Shown here: piece by piece, positions 1 to 10,427 of the stretch
Layout: the number at the start of each line of letters is the position of its first letter
How positions within the stretch are numbered: position 1 is the first letter of the stretch
Origin: Stenotrophomonas sp. UBA2302
GTDB lineage: Bacteria; Pseudomonadota; Gammaproteobacteria; Xanthomonadales; Xanthomonadaceae
Assembly: GCA_002345545.1 (NCBI GenBank)
Contig: DDVW01000037.1
Span: forward strand, 24,034-88,033
Direction: 5' to 3'
DNA length: 64,000 nt
Translations under genes and position numbers: made by a program
Notes under the pieces: model-generated
Database searches by the model: none
Told to the model about the DNA's origin: nothing
The model's input: the letters and a program-made list of their open reading frames with translations, nothing else

Positions 1-31
1 GTTGCACCTGACATTGCTACCGGAGTTCCAG

Positions 32-1525
32 ATGGACAGCGCCAAGATCGGCCAATTTCTCAGCGACAAGTGGGACAACGACATCGTCCCGCAACTGGTC
101 GATTACATCCGCATTCCCAACAAGTCGCCGATGTTCGATGCCGACTGGGTGGCCAACGGCTACATGGACCAGGCCGTCAACCTGATGGAGAGCTGGGCCC
201 GCGCGCAGAACATCCCCGGCCTGCAGGTCGAGGTGGTGCGCCTGGAGGGCCGTACCCCGCTGATCTTCTTGGAAATCCCGGCCACCGGCCCGGAAACCGG
301 CGATGACACCGTGCTGCTCTACGGTCATCTGGACAAGCAGCCGGAAATGACCGGCTGGGACGACGATCTGGGCCCGTGGATTCCGGTGCTGCGCGATGAA
401 AAGCTGTATGGCCGCGGTGGCGCCGATGATGGCTACGCGATCTTCGGTTCGCTGGCTGCCATCCTCGCGCTGCAGGAACAGGGCCTGCCGCATGCCCGCT
501 GCGTGATCCTGATCGAGGCCTGCGAGGAATCCGGTTCCTACGATCTGCCAGCCTATGTCGACCACCTGGCCGACCGTATCGGCCAGCCGTCGCTGGTGGT
601 GTGTCTGGATTCGGGCTGCGCCAACTACGACCAGCTGTGGTGCACCACCTCGCTGCGCGGCCTGACCGGTGGCAACTTCACCGTCAAGGTGCTCAACGAG
701 GGCGTGCACTCCGGTGATGCTTCCGGCGTGGTGCCGTCGTCTTTCCGCCTGCTGCGCCAGCTGCTCTCGCGCATAGAGGACGAGACCACCGGCCGCATCC
801 TGCTCGAGGGCCTGCACACCGAGATTCCGGCCGAGCGTCTGGAACAGGCCAAGCGCGCCGCCGACGTGGTCGATACCGCCATCTTCGACAAGTTCCCGCT
901 GGTCGACGGCCTGAAGCCGATGAACGATGACCTCACCGAGCTGGTGCTCAACCGCACCTGGCGCCCGGCGCTGTCGGTGACCGGCATCGGCGGCATGCCG
1001 CCGCTGGAATCGGCCGGCAACGTGCTGCGCCCGGAAACCTCGGTGAAGCTGTCGCTGCGCCTGCCGCCGACCGCCAATGGCAAGGTCTGCGGCGAGCTGC
1101 TCAAGGAAGCCCTGCTGCGTGATCCGCCGAACGGCGCCCAGGTCACCCTGGAGTTGGAAAAGGCGTCCACCGGCTGGAACGCACCGGCGATGGCACCGTG
1201 GCTGACCCAGTCCATCGACGACGCCAGCCAGGCCTTCTTCGGCAAGCCGGCGATGTACATGGGCGAAGGCGGCTCGATTCCATTCATGGGCATGCTGGGC
1301 GAGAAGTTCCCGGGTGCGCAGTTCATGATCACCGGCGTGCTCGGTCCGCACTCCAACGCCCACGGCCCGAACGAATTCCTGCACATCCCGATGGGCAAGC
1401 GCGTGACCTCGTGCGTGTCCAAGGTGCTGTTCGACCACCATGCCGCCAGCCTGCGTGGCGAGACCAGCGGTTCCAAGGTGCACGCCGACAGCGGCACCCG
1501 CCACGGTGGCCACGGCTGCTGCTGA
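32..1525 (+). CDS. M20 family metallopeptidase (dipeptidase-like)
   Basis: A 497-residue cytoplasmic zinc peptidase of family M20, probably cleaving dipeptides or acylated amino acids; the substrate cannot be read from the sequence. Family ligands appear in order: GHLDKQPE (His99, Asp101), GRGGADDGY with the bridging Asp near 132, EACEESGS with the catalytic Glu pair near 165-166, LDSG near 194, and a late His in HSNAHGPNE. The ATG at 32 is chosen because GGAG lies six bases upstream; an in-frame TTG at 2 would add ten residues. The protein ends in a His/Cys-rich tail (HGGHGCC), unusual for M20 enzymes and possibly metal-binding. A hairpin terminator follows. Confidence 0.9.
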   Translation: MDSAKIGQFLSDKWDNDIVPQLVDYIRIPNKSPMFDADWVANGYMDQAVNLMESWARAQNIPGLQVEVVRLEGRTPLIFLEIPATGPETGDDTVLLYGHLDKQPEMTGWDDDLGPWIPVLRDEKLYGRGGADDGYAIFGSLAAILALQEQGLPHARCVILIEACEESGSYDLPAYVDHLADRIGQPSLVVCLDSGCANYDQLWCTTSLRGLTGGNFTVKVLNEGVHSGDASGVVPSSFRLLRQLLSRIEDETTGRILLEGLHTEIPAERLEQAKRAADVVDTAIFDKFPLVDGLKPMNDDLTELVLNRTWRPALSVTGIGGMPPLESAGNVLRPETSVKLSLRLPPTANGKVCGELLKEALLRDPPNGAQVTLELEKASTGWNAPAMAPWLTQSIDDASQAFFGKPAMYMGEGGSIPFMGMLGEKFPGAQFMITGVLGPHSNAHGPNEFLHIPMGKRVTSCVSKVLFDHHAASLRGETSGSKVHADSGTRHGGHGCC

Positions 1526-1547
1526 GCGGCTTGAGCGGTTGATGACG

Positions 1548-1583
1548 GACGCAGCCCGGCCTTGCTAGGCTGCGTCTTTCTTT
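1548..1583 (+). terminator. Rho-independent terminator after the M20 peptidase gene
   Basis: A perfect 9-bp stem (GACGCAGCC at 1548-1556 with GGCTGCGTC at 1568-1576) with an 11-base loop is followed by TTTCTTT. It sits 22 bases after the peptidase stop and just before the next start codon, so it should separate the two transcripts. Confidence 0.75.
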
Positions 1584-1598
1584 ATGGCGGGCAGGCAC

Positions 1599-1868
1599 AT
1601 GAGCGGACTGTTTGGCAGCGGCAGCTGGCTGTACATCATCCTGATCGGCTTCTTCGTCGGCCTGCTCGGGCGCTTCTTCATGCCCGGCAACAACCGCATG
1701 GGCTGCCTGCTAACCATCGTGCTGGGCATTGCCGGGGCGGTGTTCGCCGGCTGGTTCGGCCGCGAGATGGGCTGGTATGCCGCCGGACAGCCTGCCGGTT
1801 TCCTTGGCGCCCTGCTGGGTGCCATCGCCATCCTTGCCCTGCTGCGACTGGTCAGCGGCAAGCGCTGA
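1599..1868 (+). CDS. GlsB/YeaQ/YmgE family small membrane protein
   Basis: An 89-residue inner-membrane protein with three hydrophobic segments separated by Gly-rich turns (GFFVGLLGRFFMPG, GIAGAVFAGWFG, GFLGALLGAIAILALL). This pattern is typical of the GlsB/YeaQ/YmgE family, formerly called transglycosylase-associated, whose members are often stress-induced but have no defined biochemical role. The ATG at 1599 is preferred over the in-frame ATG at 1584 because it starts right before the first membrane segment and the earlier ATG abuts the upstream terminator. The gene stands alone. Confidence 0.75.
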   Translation: MSGLFGSGSWLYIILIGFFVGLLGRFFMPGNNRMGCLLTIVLGIAGAVFAGWFGREMGWYAAGQPAGFLGALLGAIAILALLRLVSGKR

Positions 1869-1919
1869 ATTCCGATCCCTTTCCCGCCTGTCTTTACCGG
1901 GCAGGTAACTCTCTGTCCG

Positions 1920-3643
<1,724 letters not shown>

Positions 3644-4351
3644 TCAGGCGTCGTGCTGCAGGCTTTCCAGCACGCGCTTGAGGAACGGCACGGTGATGCG
3701 GCGTTTGGCCGCCAGCGATTCCCGGTCCAGCTGTTCCAGCAAGGCCAGCAGCCCGCCCAGATCCCGCCCGGTGCGGGTCAGCAGCCAGTCGATGGCCGCC
3801 TCGTCCAGCACCAGCCCCCGGCGGATCGCACGTTCGCGCAGCACTGTTCCACGCCCGGCATCATCCAGCGGCGCCAGCGGAATGCGCCCGCATTGCGACA
3901 GGCGCGAGCGCAGGTCCGGCAACACCAGTCCCAGTGTGGCCGGCGTGGCGCGGGCGGTATATAGCAGAGCCACCCCGGCGGCGCGCGCACGGTTGTGGAA
4001 ATCGAACAGGGCCACCTCGTCCTCACGCTGACCGGCGATGGCCTCCAGCCCGTCGAGTGCGATCACCTCGCGCCCTTCCAGCGATTCCAGCGCCTCATTC
4101 AATCGCCCCCGTGCCGCGGCCAACGGGAAATAGGCCGGAGTACGTCCGGCCTGTTCCGCCGCCGCACACAGGGCCAGGGCCAGATGGGTCTTGCCGGTGC
4201 CGGCGATGCCGGCCAGATAGATCCAGTCCTGGTTGCTGCCGATGGCCAGCGCACGCAGCTGGGCGAGTGCGCCTTCCGGTGCACCAATGAAATTCTCGAA
4301 ACGCTGGTCAGGCGGATAACGCAGGACCAGCGGCAACTGCGGCACGCTCAC
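3644..4351 (-). CDS. hda: DnaA regulatory inactivator Hda
   Basis: A 235-residue AAA+ protein related to DnaA domain III that, bound to the DNA clamp, stimulates ATP hydrolysis by DnaA after initiation. It shows a clamp-binding motif near the N-terminus (PQLPLVL, residues 4-10), Walker A GIAGTGKTH near 48-56 and a Walker B-like ALDGLEAIAG. The length matches Hda rather than DnaA, and the DnaA DNA-binding domain is absent. It is the last gene of a minus-strand operon, its start overlapping the stop of the AI-2E family transporter by four bases. Confidence 0.92.
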   Translation of the reverse strand: MSVPQLPLVLRYPPDQRFENFIGAPEGALAQLRALAIGSNQDWIYLAGIAGTGKTHLALALCAAAEQAGRTPAYFPLAAARGRLNEALESLEGREVIALDGLEAIAGQREDEVALFDFHNRARAAGVALLYTARATPATLGLVLPDLRSRLSQCGRIPLAPLDDAGRGTVLRERAIRRGLVLDEAAIDWLLTRTGRDLGGLLALLEQLDRESLAAKRRITVPFLKRVLESLQHDA

Positions 4352-5523
4352 TTCGACTCGACATCCTTCAAAACGGCAGGTGCTTCCGCCGGCACGTCGG
4401 CACGCCGGTCCAGCACTATCACCGGCTCCGGCTGCTGGCCGGCATACAGCTCGCTCTGGCGATAGCGCTGATGCGCGTAGCGCAGCAGTACGTTGATCAC
4501 CGCCGCGGCGGGCAAGGCCAGCAGCATGCCGAGGAAGCCGAACAGCTGGCCGCCGGCCATCACCGCAAAAATAACCGCCACCGGATGCAGGCCTATCTTG
4601 TCACCGACGATGCGCGGCGTAAGCACGTAGCTTTCCAGCAACTGGCCGATGGTGAACACCGCACCGATCAGGGCCAGCAGCTTCAGATCGAACCCCTGTG
4701 ACTGCACCAGCGCCGCCAGCACCGCCAGCACCACGCCGGTGGTCGCGCCCAGATACGGGATGAAGCTGATCAGCCCGGCTACCAGCCCGATCAGCAGGCC
4801 GAGATTCAACCCGACCAGCGACAGGCCCGCCGCATAGACGACACCCAGCGCGATCATCACCACGATCTGGCCACGGATGAAGGCGCCCAGTACGTCGTTG
4901 GACTCGCGCGCCAGCCGCGACACCGTTTCTATGTGATTGCGCGGAATCAGCGACGCCACCCGCTCGACCAGCTTGTCCCAGTCGCGCAGGAAGTAGTAGG
5001 TCAGGATCGGCAGCAGGGCGAGGTTGACCACCCACGTCACCATCGCAAAGCCCGAACGCGACACATAGCCGAACAGGGTGGTGGCCGCGCCGCCGGCCTG
5101 CTGCCAGTGGCTGCGGATCCAGTCGAACAGCTTTTCCGGCGCCAGCCAGGCCATGATCTGCACGCCGCTCTTCTGCTCCAGCCACGGAATGGCCGTGCCC
5201 AGCAGCCACTCCTGCCCTTGCGGCAGCGCGGCGATCAGCGTGGTGATCTGCCGCTGGATCATCGGCACCAGGATCAGCAGCGCCAAGGCGATCAACAGGC
5301 TCATCAGCACGAATACCAGGATCACCGCGGTATTGCGCGAGCGCCCGCTGGCTTCCAGTCGATCGACCAGCGGGTCGCCCAGCCAACCCAGCATCAACGC
5401 GGCGACAAACGGCGTGAGGATCGGCGCCAGCAACCACGTCACCCACAGCCCTGCCGCGCCAAGCACCACCCATTTCAGGCGGCGCAGGAACAGCGCGATT
5501 TCATCTTCGGCGCTATGGCTCAT
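4348..5523 (-). CDS. AI-2E family transporter (PerM-like permease)
   Basis: A 391-residue inner-membrane protein with about eight hydrophobic segments and the family core GLNLGLLIGLVAGLISFIPYLGATTGVVLA followed by a conserved C-terminal LTPRIVGDKIGLHP block. Members of this family (PerM/TqsA/YdiK type) have been linked to signal export or ion transport, and the substrate here is unknown. It lies between the DUF2066 gene and hda with 4-base overlaps on both sides, an order often seen in gammaproteobacteria next to purM. Confidence 0.85.
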   Translation of the reverse strand: MSHSAEDEIALFLRRLKWVVLGAAGLWVTWLLAPILTPFVAALMLGWLGDPLVDRLEASGRSRNTAVILVFVLMSLLIALALLILVPMIQRQITTLIAALPQGQEWLLGTAIPWLEQKSGVQIMAWLAPEKLFDWIRSHWQQAGGAATTLFGYVSRSGFAMVTWVVNLALLPILTYYFLRDWDKLVERVASLIPRNHIETVSRLARESNDVLGAFIRGQIVVMIALGVVYAAGLSLVGLNLGLLIGLVAGLISFIPYLGATTGVVLAVLAALVQSQGFDLKLLALIGAVFTIGQLLESYVLTPRIVGDKIGLHPVAVIFAVMAGGQLFGFLGMLLALPAAAVINVLLRYAHQRYRQSELYAGQQPEPVIVLDRRADVPAEAPAVLKDVESK

Positions 5524-6653
5524 CGGATACGGTACTCCGCCGGGGGATTGCTGCCGGTACCCGGGAGCATCCCGGCATCCTCGGCAGTCTCACTTTCGGC
5601 AACCAGCGGTTGCAGTGCCGCGCTCTGCCCCAGCAGACGGTTGAAACCTGAAAGGCCGGTCATCAACTCCAGATCAAGCACCAGCCGGTCACCAGCGGCC
5701 TGTACCGGGATGATCGACTTGACCACCGGCACCGCCTGCAGGGAGGCGGCCAGCCGCAGATAGTCGCCGCTGCTGTGAATCCCGCCTACAGCGATGCGGT
5801 AGACCCCCGCGGTGCCAACCTGGACTGTCTTGGCATAGCGTTTGACCAGCGCGTCGGCCGCGCCATCGGCGCCACCGGCCATCGCCCGTCGCGCATCGCC
5901 GTCGCGGGTCGTCCAGCGCGACAGCTCACGACCGGCATCGACGAATATCCAGTCCGCGACCCAGCCGCCGTTGTCGCGGTAGAGCTTGCCGATCAACTGC
6001 ATCGGTGGCGCATAGCGGGCCGAGGCGCGCGCCACGGCGGCACTGTCGCCGCGCCAGATCGCGCCCACCAGCGCCTGCTCGGCGGCACCGCCCGAAGGCA
6101 GCCCGAGCTTGTAACCACGATCGACCGCGCGATCCAGCAGCGAACGGGCGGCATTGGACTGCTGCACCCCGACCAGCCGCGGGCCACTGCCGTCATTGAT
6201 GGCCAGCCACACCACCGGCTTCGGGCGCGGTTGCGGCCACACCGGCAAACCCAGCGCCGCAGCCAGACCATCCACATCCTCCTGGCGGAAGCGTGCCACC
6301 AGCAGGGTGCGGAAGCTGGGCGCGCCACTGCTGGACACGCTCTGGTCCTGCCGGTAGTCATAGCTCTCCACCAGGTCCTTGGCACTGCGCAGCGCCGCAG
6401 CGACACCGGGCCGGCCCATCACGCTGCGATCACCCGACAACTTGGCCAGTACAGCACCCAACGCACGTGACAGCGCCCCATTGCGATCGGCATCGCTCTG
6501 GCTGTTGACCGGCACTTCCGCCTCGTAGGCCCCGCGCGCGCTGGCGACATCGCCTTCGGTGCGCATGCCCGACTGAGCCAGCACCATCGGTACAGGCAGC
6601 AGGAGTGCCAGAAACAGGATTGTGACCAGGCTGCGGCGCATTGAAGTGTCCAT
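5520..6653 (-). CDS. DUF2066 domain-containing exported protein
   Basis: A 377-residue protein with a cleavable signal peptide (hydrophobic stretch 9-26 ending VLAQS). The mature N-terminal part, including an Arg/Asp-rich segment around 55-75 (DADRNGALSRALGAVLAKLSG) and VARFRQEDVDGLAAALGLP, matches the DUF2066 pattern. Its function is unknown; a periplasmic role is inferred from the signal. First gene of a three-gene operon with the AI-2E transporter and hda, divergent from purM. An internal Met five codons in (6641) is an alternative start. Confidence 0.8.
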   Translation of the reverse strand: MDTSMRRSLVTILFLALLLPVPMVLAQSGMRTEGDVASARGAYEAEVPVNSQSDADRNGALSRALGAVLAKLSGDRSVMGRPGVAAALRSAKDLVESYDYRQDQSVSSSGAPSFRTLLVARFRQEDVDGLAAALGLPVWPQPRPKPVVWLAINDGSGPRLVGVQQSNAARSLLDRAVDRGYKLGLPSGGAAEQALVGAIWRGDSAAVARASARYAPPMQLIGKLYRDNGGWVADWIFVDAGRELSRWTTRDGDARRAMAGGADGAADALVKRYAKTVQVGTAGVYRIAVGGIHSSGDYLRLAASLQAVPVVKSIIPVQAAGDRLVLDLELMTGLSGFNRLLGQSAALQPLVAESETAEDAGMLPGTGSNPPAEYRIR

Positions 6654-6711
6654 TGCTCGACGGTTCCGGAGGGAATTGTTGCCCGAATGCGGCCTTCACG
6701 CCAACGTGGCC

Positions 6712-6720
6712 TGTTAAAAT
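6712..6720 (+). promoter_or_regulatory. Possible extended -10 promoter element for purM
   Basis: TGTTAAAAT matches an extended -10 element (TGn then TAAAAT at 6715-6720), 31 bases before the purM start codon in the 97-base divergent region. No good -35 hexamer is visible at normal spacing. No conserved PurR-type operator was recognised. Confidence 0.4.
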
Positions 6721-6750
6721 GCCGCGTTAACCCCGCCAGCGTAGCCGCCC

Positions 6751-7809
6751 GTGACCAGCACTCCGACTTCCGCCAACTCTCCCCTCACCTACCGTGACGC
6801 CGGTGTCGACATCGACGCGGGCAATGAACTGGTTGAACGCATCAAGCCGCTGGTGAAGCGTAGCTTCCGCCCTGAAGTCATGGGCGGGCTGGGCGGTTTC
6901 GGCGCGCTGTTCGACCTCTCCAGCAAGTACCGCGAGCCGGTGCTGGTCTCCGGTACCGACGGCGTCGGCACCAAGCTGAAGCTGGCCCAGCAGTTGGGCC
7001 GCCACGACACCATCGGCATCGATCTGGTCGCCATGTGCGTCAACGATGTGCTGGTGCAGGGCGCCGAGCCGCTGTTCTTCCTGGACTACTTCGCCACCGG
7101 CAAGCTCGACATCGACACCGCCGCGGCCGTGGTCGGCGGCATCGCCAACGGCTGCACCGAAGCCGGTTGCGCGCTGATCGGCGGCGAAACCGCCGAGATG
7201 CCGGACATGTACGCCCCGGGCGAATACGACCTGGCCGGCTTCACCGTCGCCGGTGTCGAAAAGAGCGAACTGAAGGACGGCTCGGCCGTGGCCCAGGGCG
7301 ACGTGCTGATCGGCATCGCCTCCTCCGGCCCGCATTCCAACGGCTATTCGCTGGTGCGCCGCATCTACGAGCGTGCCGGCAGCCCGACCGACGTGGTGCT
7401 GGAAGACGGCGTGCCGCTGCTGGACGCGCTGATGGCGCCGACACGCCTGTACGTCAAGCCGATCCTGTCGCTGCTCAAGTCGCACGGCGGTTCGGTGCAC
7501 GGCATGGCCCACATCACCGGTGGCGGCCTCACCGAGAACATCATCCGCGTCGTGCCCGACAGCCTGGGCATCACCATTGATGCCTCCAGCTGGCCGCTGC
7601 CGCCGGTGTTCCAGTGGCTGCAGCGCGAGGGCAATGTCGCCGACAGCGAAATGTGGCGCACCTTCAACTGCGGCATCGGCTTCGTGCTGGCCGTGCCGGC
7701 CGCGCAGGTCGCCACAATCAACGCCGCGCTCGATGCGCTGCAACTGGCGCACTGGCAGATCGGTGAAGTGGTTGCGGCCACCGGCGACGAGCGGGTTCAG
7801 ATCGGCTGA
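6751..7809 (+). CDS. purM: Phosphoribosylformylglycinamidine cyclo-ligase
   Basis: A 352-residue enzyme of de novo purine synthesis that closes FGAM to AIR with ATP. Family hallmarks: [14 protein letters not shown] near the N-terminus, [13 protein letters not shown] near 67-79, [12 protein letters not shown], and [11 protein letters not shown] in the ATP-binding region. It starts with GTG at 6751. A small membrane gene and, further on, purN follow on the same strand, so the locus keeps the purM...purN order known from gammaproteobacteria but with two membrane-protein genes inserted. Confidence 0.97.
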   Translation: MTSTPTSANSPLTYRDAGVDIDAGNELVERIKPLVKRSFRPEVMGGLGGFGALFDLSSKYREPVLVSGTDGVGTKLKLAQQLGRHDTIGIDLVAMCVNDVLVQGAEPLFFLDYFATGKLDIDTAAAVVGGIANGCTEAGCALIGGETAEMPDMYAPGEYDLAGFTVAGVEKSELKDGSAVAQGDVLIGIASSGPHSNGYSLVRRIYERAGSPTDVVLEDGVPLLDALMAPTRLYVKPILSLLKSHGGSVHGMAHITGGGLTENIIRVVPDSLGITIDASSWPLPPVFQWLQREGNVADSEMWRTFNCGIGFVLAVPAAQVATINAALDALQLAHWQIGEVVAATGDERVQIG

Positions 7810-7837
7810 GCCACTCGATCCCTGCAAGGAGCCACTC

Positions 7838-8281
7838 ATGGATGCAGTGAATCCCCCAGCCCAGCCGCCGGCGCTGTCCGAAGACGACGCCAACCAGCTG
7901 CGTCTTCTGTCGACTTTCCACTATGTGGTGGCGGCGATCACCGGGCTGTTTTCGTTGTTTCCCATACTGCATCTGGTGATGGGTCTGGCCATGGTCAGCG
8001 GCAAGCTGCCCATGGCGTCAGGCAATCCCGCCAGCCCGGACATCAACCCGCAGATGTTCGGCTGGATCTTCGTGATCTTCGCCGGCGTCATGATTGCCTG
8101 CGGGCTGACACTGGCCGGGTTCATGGCCTACGCCGGACACTGCCTGCGGCAACGCCGGCGTTACACGCTGTGCCTGGTGGTGGCTGCCATTTCCTGCATG
8201 TTGATGCCGATCGGCACGGTGCTGGGGGTGTTCACCCTGATCGTGCTGATGCGGCCGGCAGTCAAGGCGGGGTTCGCTTGA
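7838..8281 (+). CDS. Small membrane protein of unknown function
   Basis: A 147-residue protein with a hydrophilic N-terminus (residues 1-25) and four predicted membrane segments (about 30-55, 72-95, 105-125 and 125-140). An AAGGA ribosome-binding site lies seven bases before the ATG. I do not recognise a named family; the layout resembles small DUF4870- or PrsW-neighbourhood-type membrane proteins only in general character. It lies 28 bases after purM and is probably co-transcribed with it. Confidence 0.65.
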   Translation: MDAVNPPAQPPALSEDDANQLRLLSTFHYVVAAITGLFSLFPILHLVMGLAMVSGKLPMASGNPASPDINPQMFGWIFVIFAGVMIACGLTLAGFMAYAGHCLRQRRRYTLCLVVAAISCMLMPIGTVLGVFTLIVLMRPAVKAGFA

Positions 8282-8324
8282 AACCCGCGCCACCTCCGTC
8301 CACACCGCTGCCACGCCACGCCGC

Positions 8325-8933
8325 ATGAGCACCATCAAGAAAGCCGCCTTCCTCGCCGTGCTGGCGGTGTTCATCACCACCTGGATCAAGCCGCTGTGGC
8401 CGCTGGAGCAGGCCCTGCACAGTTCGCTGACCGTCCTCGGCCTGGCCGCGCTGTGGTGGGTGGATCGCCGCTGGCCGCTGGGCAATGGCGCCTTCGTGGC
8501 GATCTGCGGCTTCATCGCCCTGCACAGCATTGGCGCCCGCTGGCTGTATTCCAATATTCCCTATGACCAGTGGGCGCAGGCGCTGGCCGGCTGGTCGCCG
8601 GACGCCGCTTTCGGCTGGCAACGCAACCATTTCGACCGCCTGATCCACTTCCTGTACGGCCTGTGCCTCACCCCGGCGCTGACCCAGCTGGCGCGCCATG
8701 GCTGGCCGGCGCTGCGTGGCGGCCAGACCTTCACCCTGGCGGTGATGGCGATCATGTGCTCCAGCCTGGCCTACGAATGGTTCGAGTGGGGCATCGCCCT
8801 GCTGCTTTCGCCCGACGCGGCCGAGGCCTACAACGGCCAGCAGGGTGACATCTGGGACGCGCACGCCGACATGCTGCTGGCCACGCTCGGCAGCCTGCTG
8901 TCATGGCCATTGATCAGGAAATCCGCACGATGA
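8325..8933 (+). CDS. DUF2238 (YjdF-like) membrane protein
   Basis: A 202-residue inner-membrane protein with five to six membrane segments. The polar signatures HSIGARWLYSN, NHFDRLIHFLYG, AYEWFEWGIAL and GDIWDAHADML fit the DUF2238/YjdF family, which has conserved Asp, His and Glu residues near the membrane and no established function. Its stop overlaps the purN start in an ATGA, which implies translational coupling with purine synthesis. Confidence 0.75.
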   Translation: MSTIKKAAFLAVLAVFITTWIKPLWPLEQALHSSLTVLGLAALWWVDRRWPLGNGAFVAICGFIALHSIGARWLYSNIPYDQWAQALAGWSPDAAFGWQRNHFDRLIHFLYGLCLTPALTQLARHGWPALRGGQTFTLAVMAIMCSSLAYEWFEWGIALLLSPDAAEAYNGQQGDIWDAHADMLLATLGSLLSWPLIRKSAR

Positions 8934-9589
8934 CCACTCCGGCCCGTATCGCCGTGCTCGCCTCCGGGCGCGGCAGCAATCTGCAATGTCTGCTCGACGG
9001 CATCGCCGCCGGCCGGCTGGATGCGCAGATCGTCGGGGTGTTTTCCGACAAGCCCGGCGCCAGCGCATTGGACAAGGTGCCCGCCGAATCGCGCTGGGCG
9101 CGCTCGCCAAAGGATTTCGCCAGCCGCGTGGCTTTCGATGAAGCTCTCGGCGATGCGGTGGCCGCCAGCGCACCGGACTGGGTCGTCTGCGCCGGCTACA
9201 TGCGCATCCTCGGCGCCGGTTTCGTCCAGCGCTTCAACGGTCGCCTGGTCAACATCCACCCCTCACTGCTGCCACTGCACAAGGGCCTGCACACCCACGC
9301 CCGCGCAATCGAGGCCGGTGATGGCGAACACGGTGCCAGCGTGCACTTCGTCATCCCTGAACTGGATGCCGGCGCGGTGCTCGCGCAGGCGCGGGTTCCG
9401 GTACTGCCCGCCGATACCGCCGAATCACTGGCGGCACGGGTGCTTGCGGTGGAACACCCGCTGCTGCTGGCAAGCGTGCAGCTGCTGGCCAGTGGGCGCG
9501 TAGCTGAACAGGATGGCCGGGTACAGCTGGATGGTCAGTTCCTGTTTAACCCGCTGCGCCTAGATTCCGCCGGAGCCCTGCAGTTCTGA
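8930..9589 (+). CDS. purN: Phosphoribosylglycinamide formyltransferase
   Basis: A 219-residue transformylase converting GAR to FGAR with 10-formyl-THF. It shows the phosphate-binding GRGSNLQCL near residues 13-21, the catalytic NIHPSLLP (Asn and His) and the following HTHARAIEAGD...GASVHFV with D in ELDAGAVLAQ. The start at 8930 is preferred over the ATG at 8903 because AGGAA lies nine bases upstream and the codon overlaps the previous stop. A DUF3108 gene follows after 59 bases. Confidence 0.95.
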   Translation: MTTPARIAVLASGRGSNLQCLLDGIAAGRLDAQIVGVFSDKPGASALDKVPAESRWARSPKDFASRVAFDEALGDAVAASAPDWVVCAGYMRILGAGFVQRFNGRLVNIHPSLLPLHKGLHTHARAIEAGDGEHGASVHFVIPELDAGAVLAQARVPVLPADTAESLAARVLAVEHPLLLASVQLLASGRVAEQDGRVQLDGQFLFNPLRLDSAGALQF

Positions 9590-9648
9590 CATCCGTGCCG
9601 CAGCCCCATCCGCCGGCATGACCCGCCTCTTCCGGAATCCCTGCCCGC

Positions 9649-10425
9649 ATGACATCGGCATCACTCAAATTTGTGGCATTGGGCTCGCTGCTTGCAGTGG
9701 CAGGCCTGTCCGCGCAGGAAACCGGCACAACGCCGGCGCCGATGGTCGCACTGCCTGCGGCAGAGTGGACGCCGCCGGAGCTGGAACCGTTCATCGCCAC
9801 CTACCAGGCCTTCTACAAGGGCAAGGAAGCCGGCGATGCCACCCTGCGCGTGACGCACGATGAAGGCAAGCAGTGGCAGGTGGACATGGCCGTGCATGGC
9901 AAGCGCGGCTTTGCCGGCGTGCTCGGCCTGAACATCGAGCAGAGCACGGTGTTCACCAACAACGGCGATGTCTACACGCCGCTGAGCCAGAGCACGGTCA
10001 AGAAAGCCCTGTTCCTGGGCAAAAAGGTCACCGGCACGTACAACTGGCAGGCCGGCACCGCACAGTGGCAGGGTGACCTGAAAAAAGAACGCCGGCAGCC
10101 GATCCAGCTGCAGCCGGGCGACCAGAGCGCGCTGTTGCTGAACCTGGCGCTGATGCGCGATGCCCGCCCGGGCAAAACCATGCAGTACCGTTATGTCGAT
10201 GTCGGCCGCGTACGCCAGCACAACTACCGTGCCGCCGACAGCACCGAAACCGTACAGGTCGGCGATCTCAGCTATGACGCCCTGCGTGTGTACCGCACCA
10301 ATGGCGGCAACGACGAAACCATCCTGTGGATCGCCAACGGCGTCCCGACGCCTGTGCGCATCCTGCAACGCCAGGACGGCGAAGACGAGATCGACCTGCG
10401 CCTGATCGAATACCAAGGAGTCTGA
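9649..10425 (+). CDS. DUF3108 domain exported protein (copy 1)
   Basis: A 258-residue protein with a signal peptide (residues 1-23, ending GLSAQE), so periplasmic. The body has the DUF3108 pattern: FIATYQAFYKGKEAGDATLRV, a repeated stretch QSTVKKALFLGKK, the Gln/Leu-rich LLLNLALMRD and a C-terminal TPVRILQRQDGEDEIDLRL. The function is unknown; DUF3108 proteins are beta-rich and resemble outer-membrane lipid-handling folds (inference). A paralogue follows two bases downstream. Confidence 0.78.
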   Translation: MTSASLKFVALGSLLAVAGLSAQETGTTPAPMVALPAAEWTPPELEPFIATYQAFYKGKEAGDATLRVTHDEGKQWQVDMAVHGKRGFAGVLGLNIEQSTVFTNNGDVYTPLSQSTVKKALFLGKKVTGTYNWQAGTAQWQGDLKKERRQPIQLQPGDQSALLLNLALMRDARPGKTMQYRYVDVGRVRQHNYRAADSTETVQVGDLSYDALRVYRTNGGNDETILWIANGVPTPVRILQRQDGEDEIDLRLIEYQGV

Positions 10426-10427
10426 GC

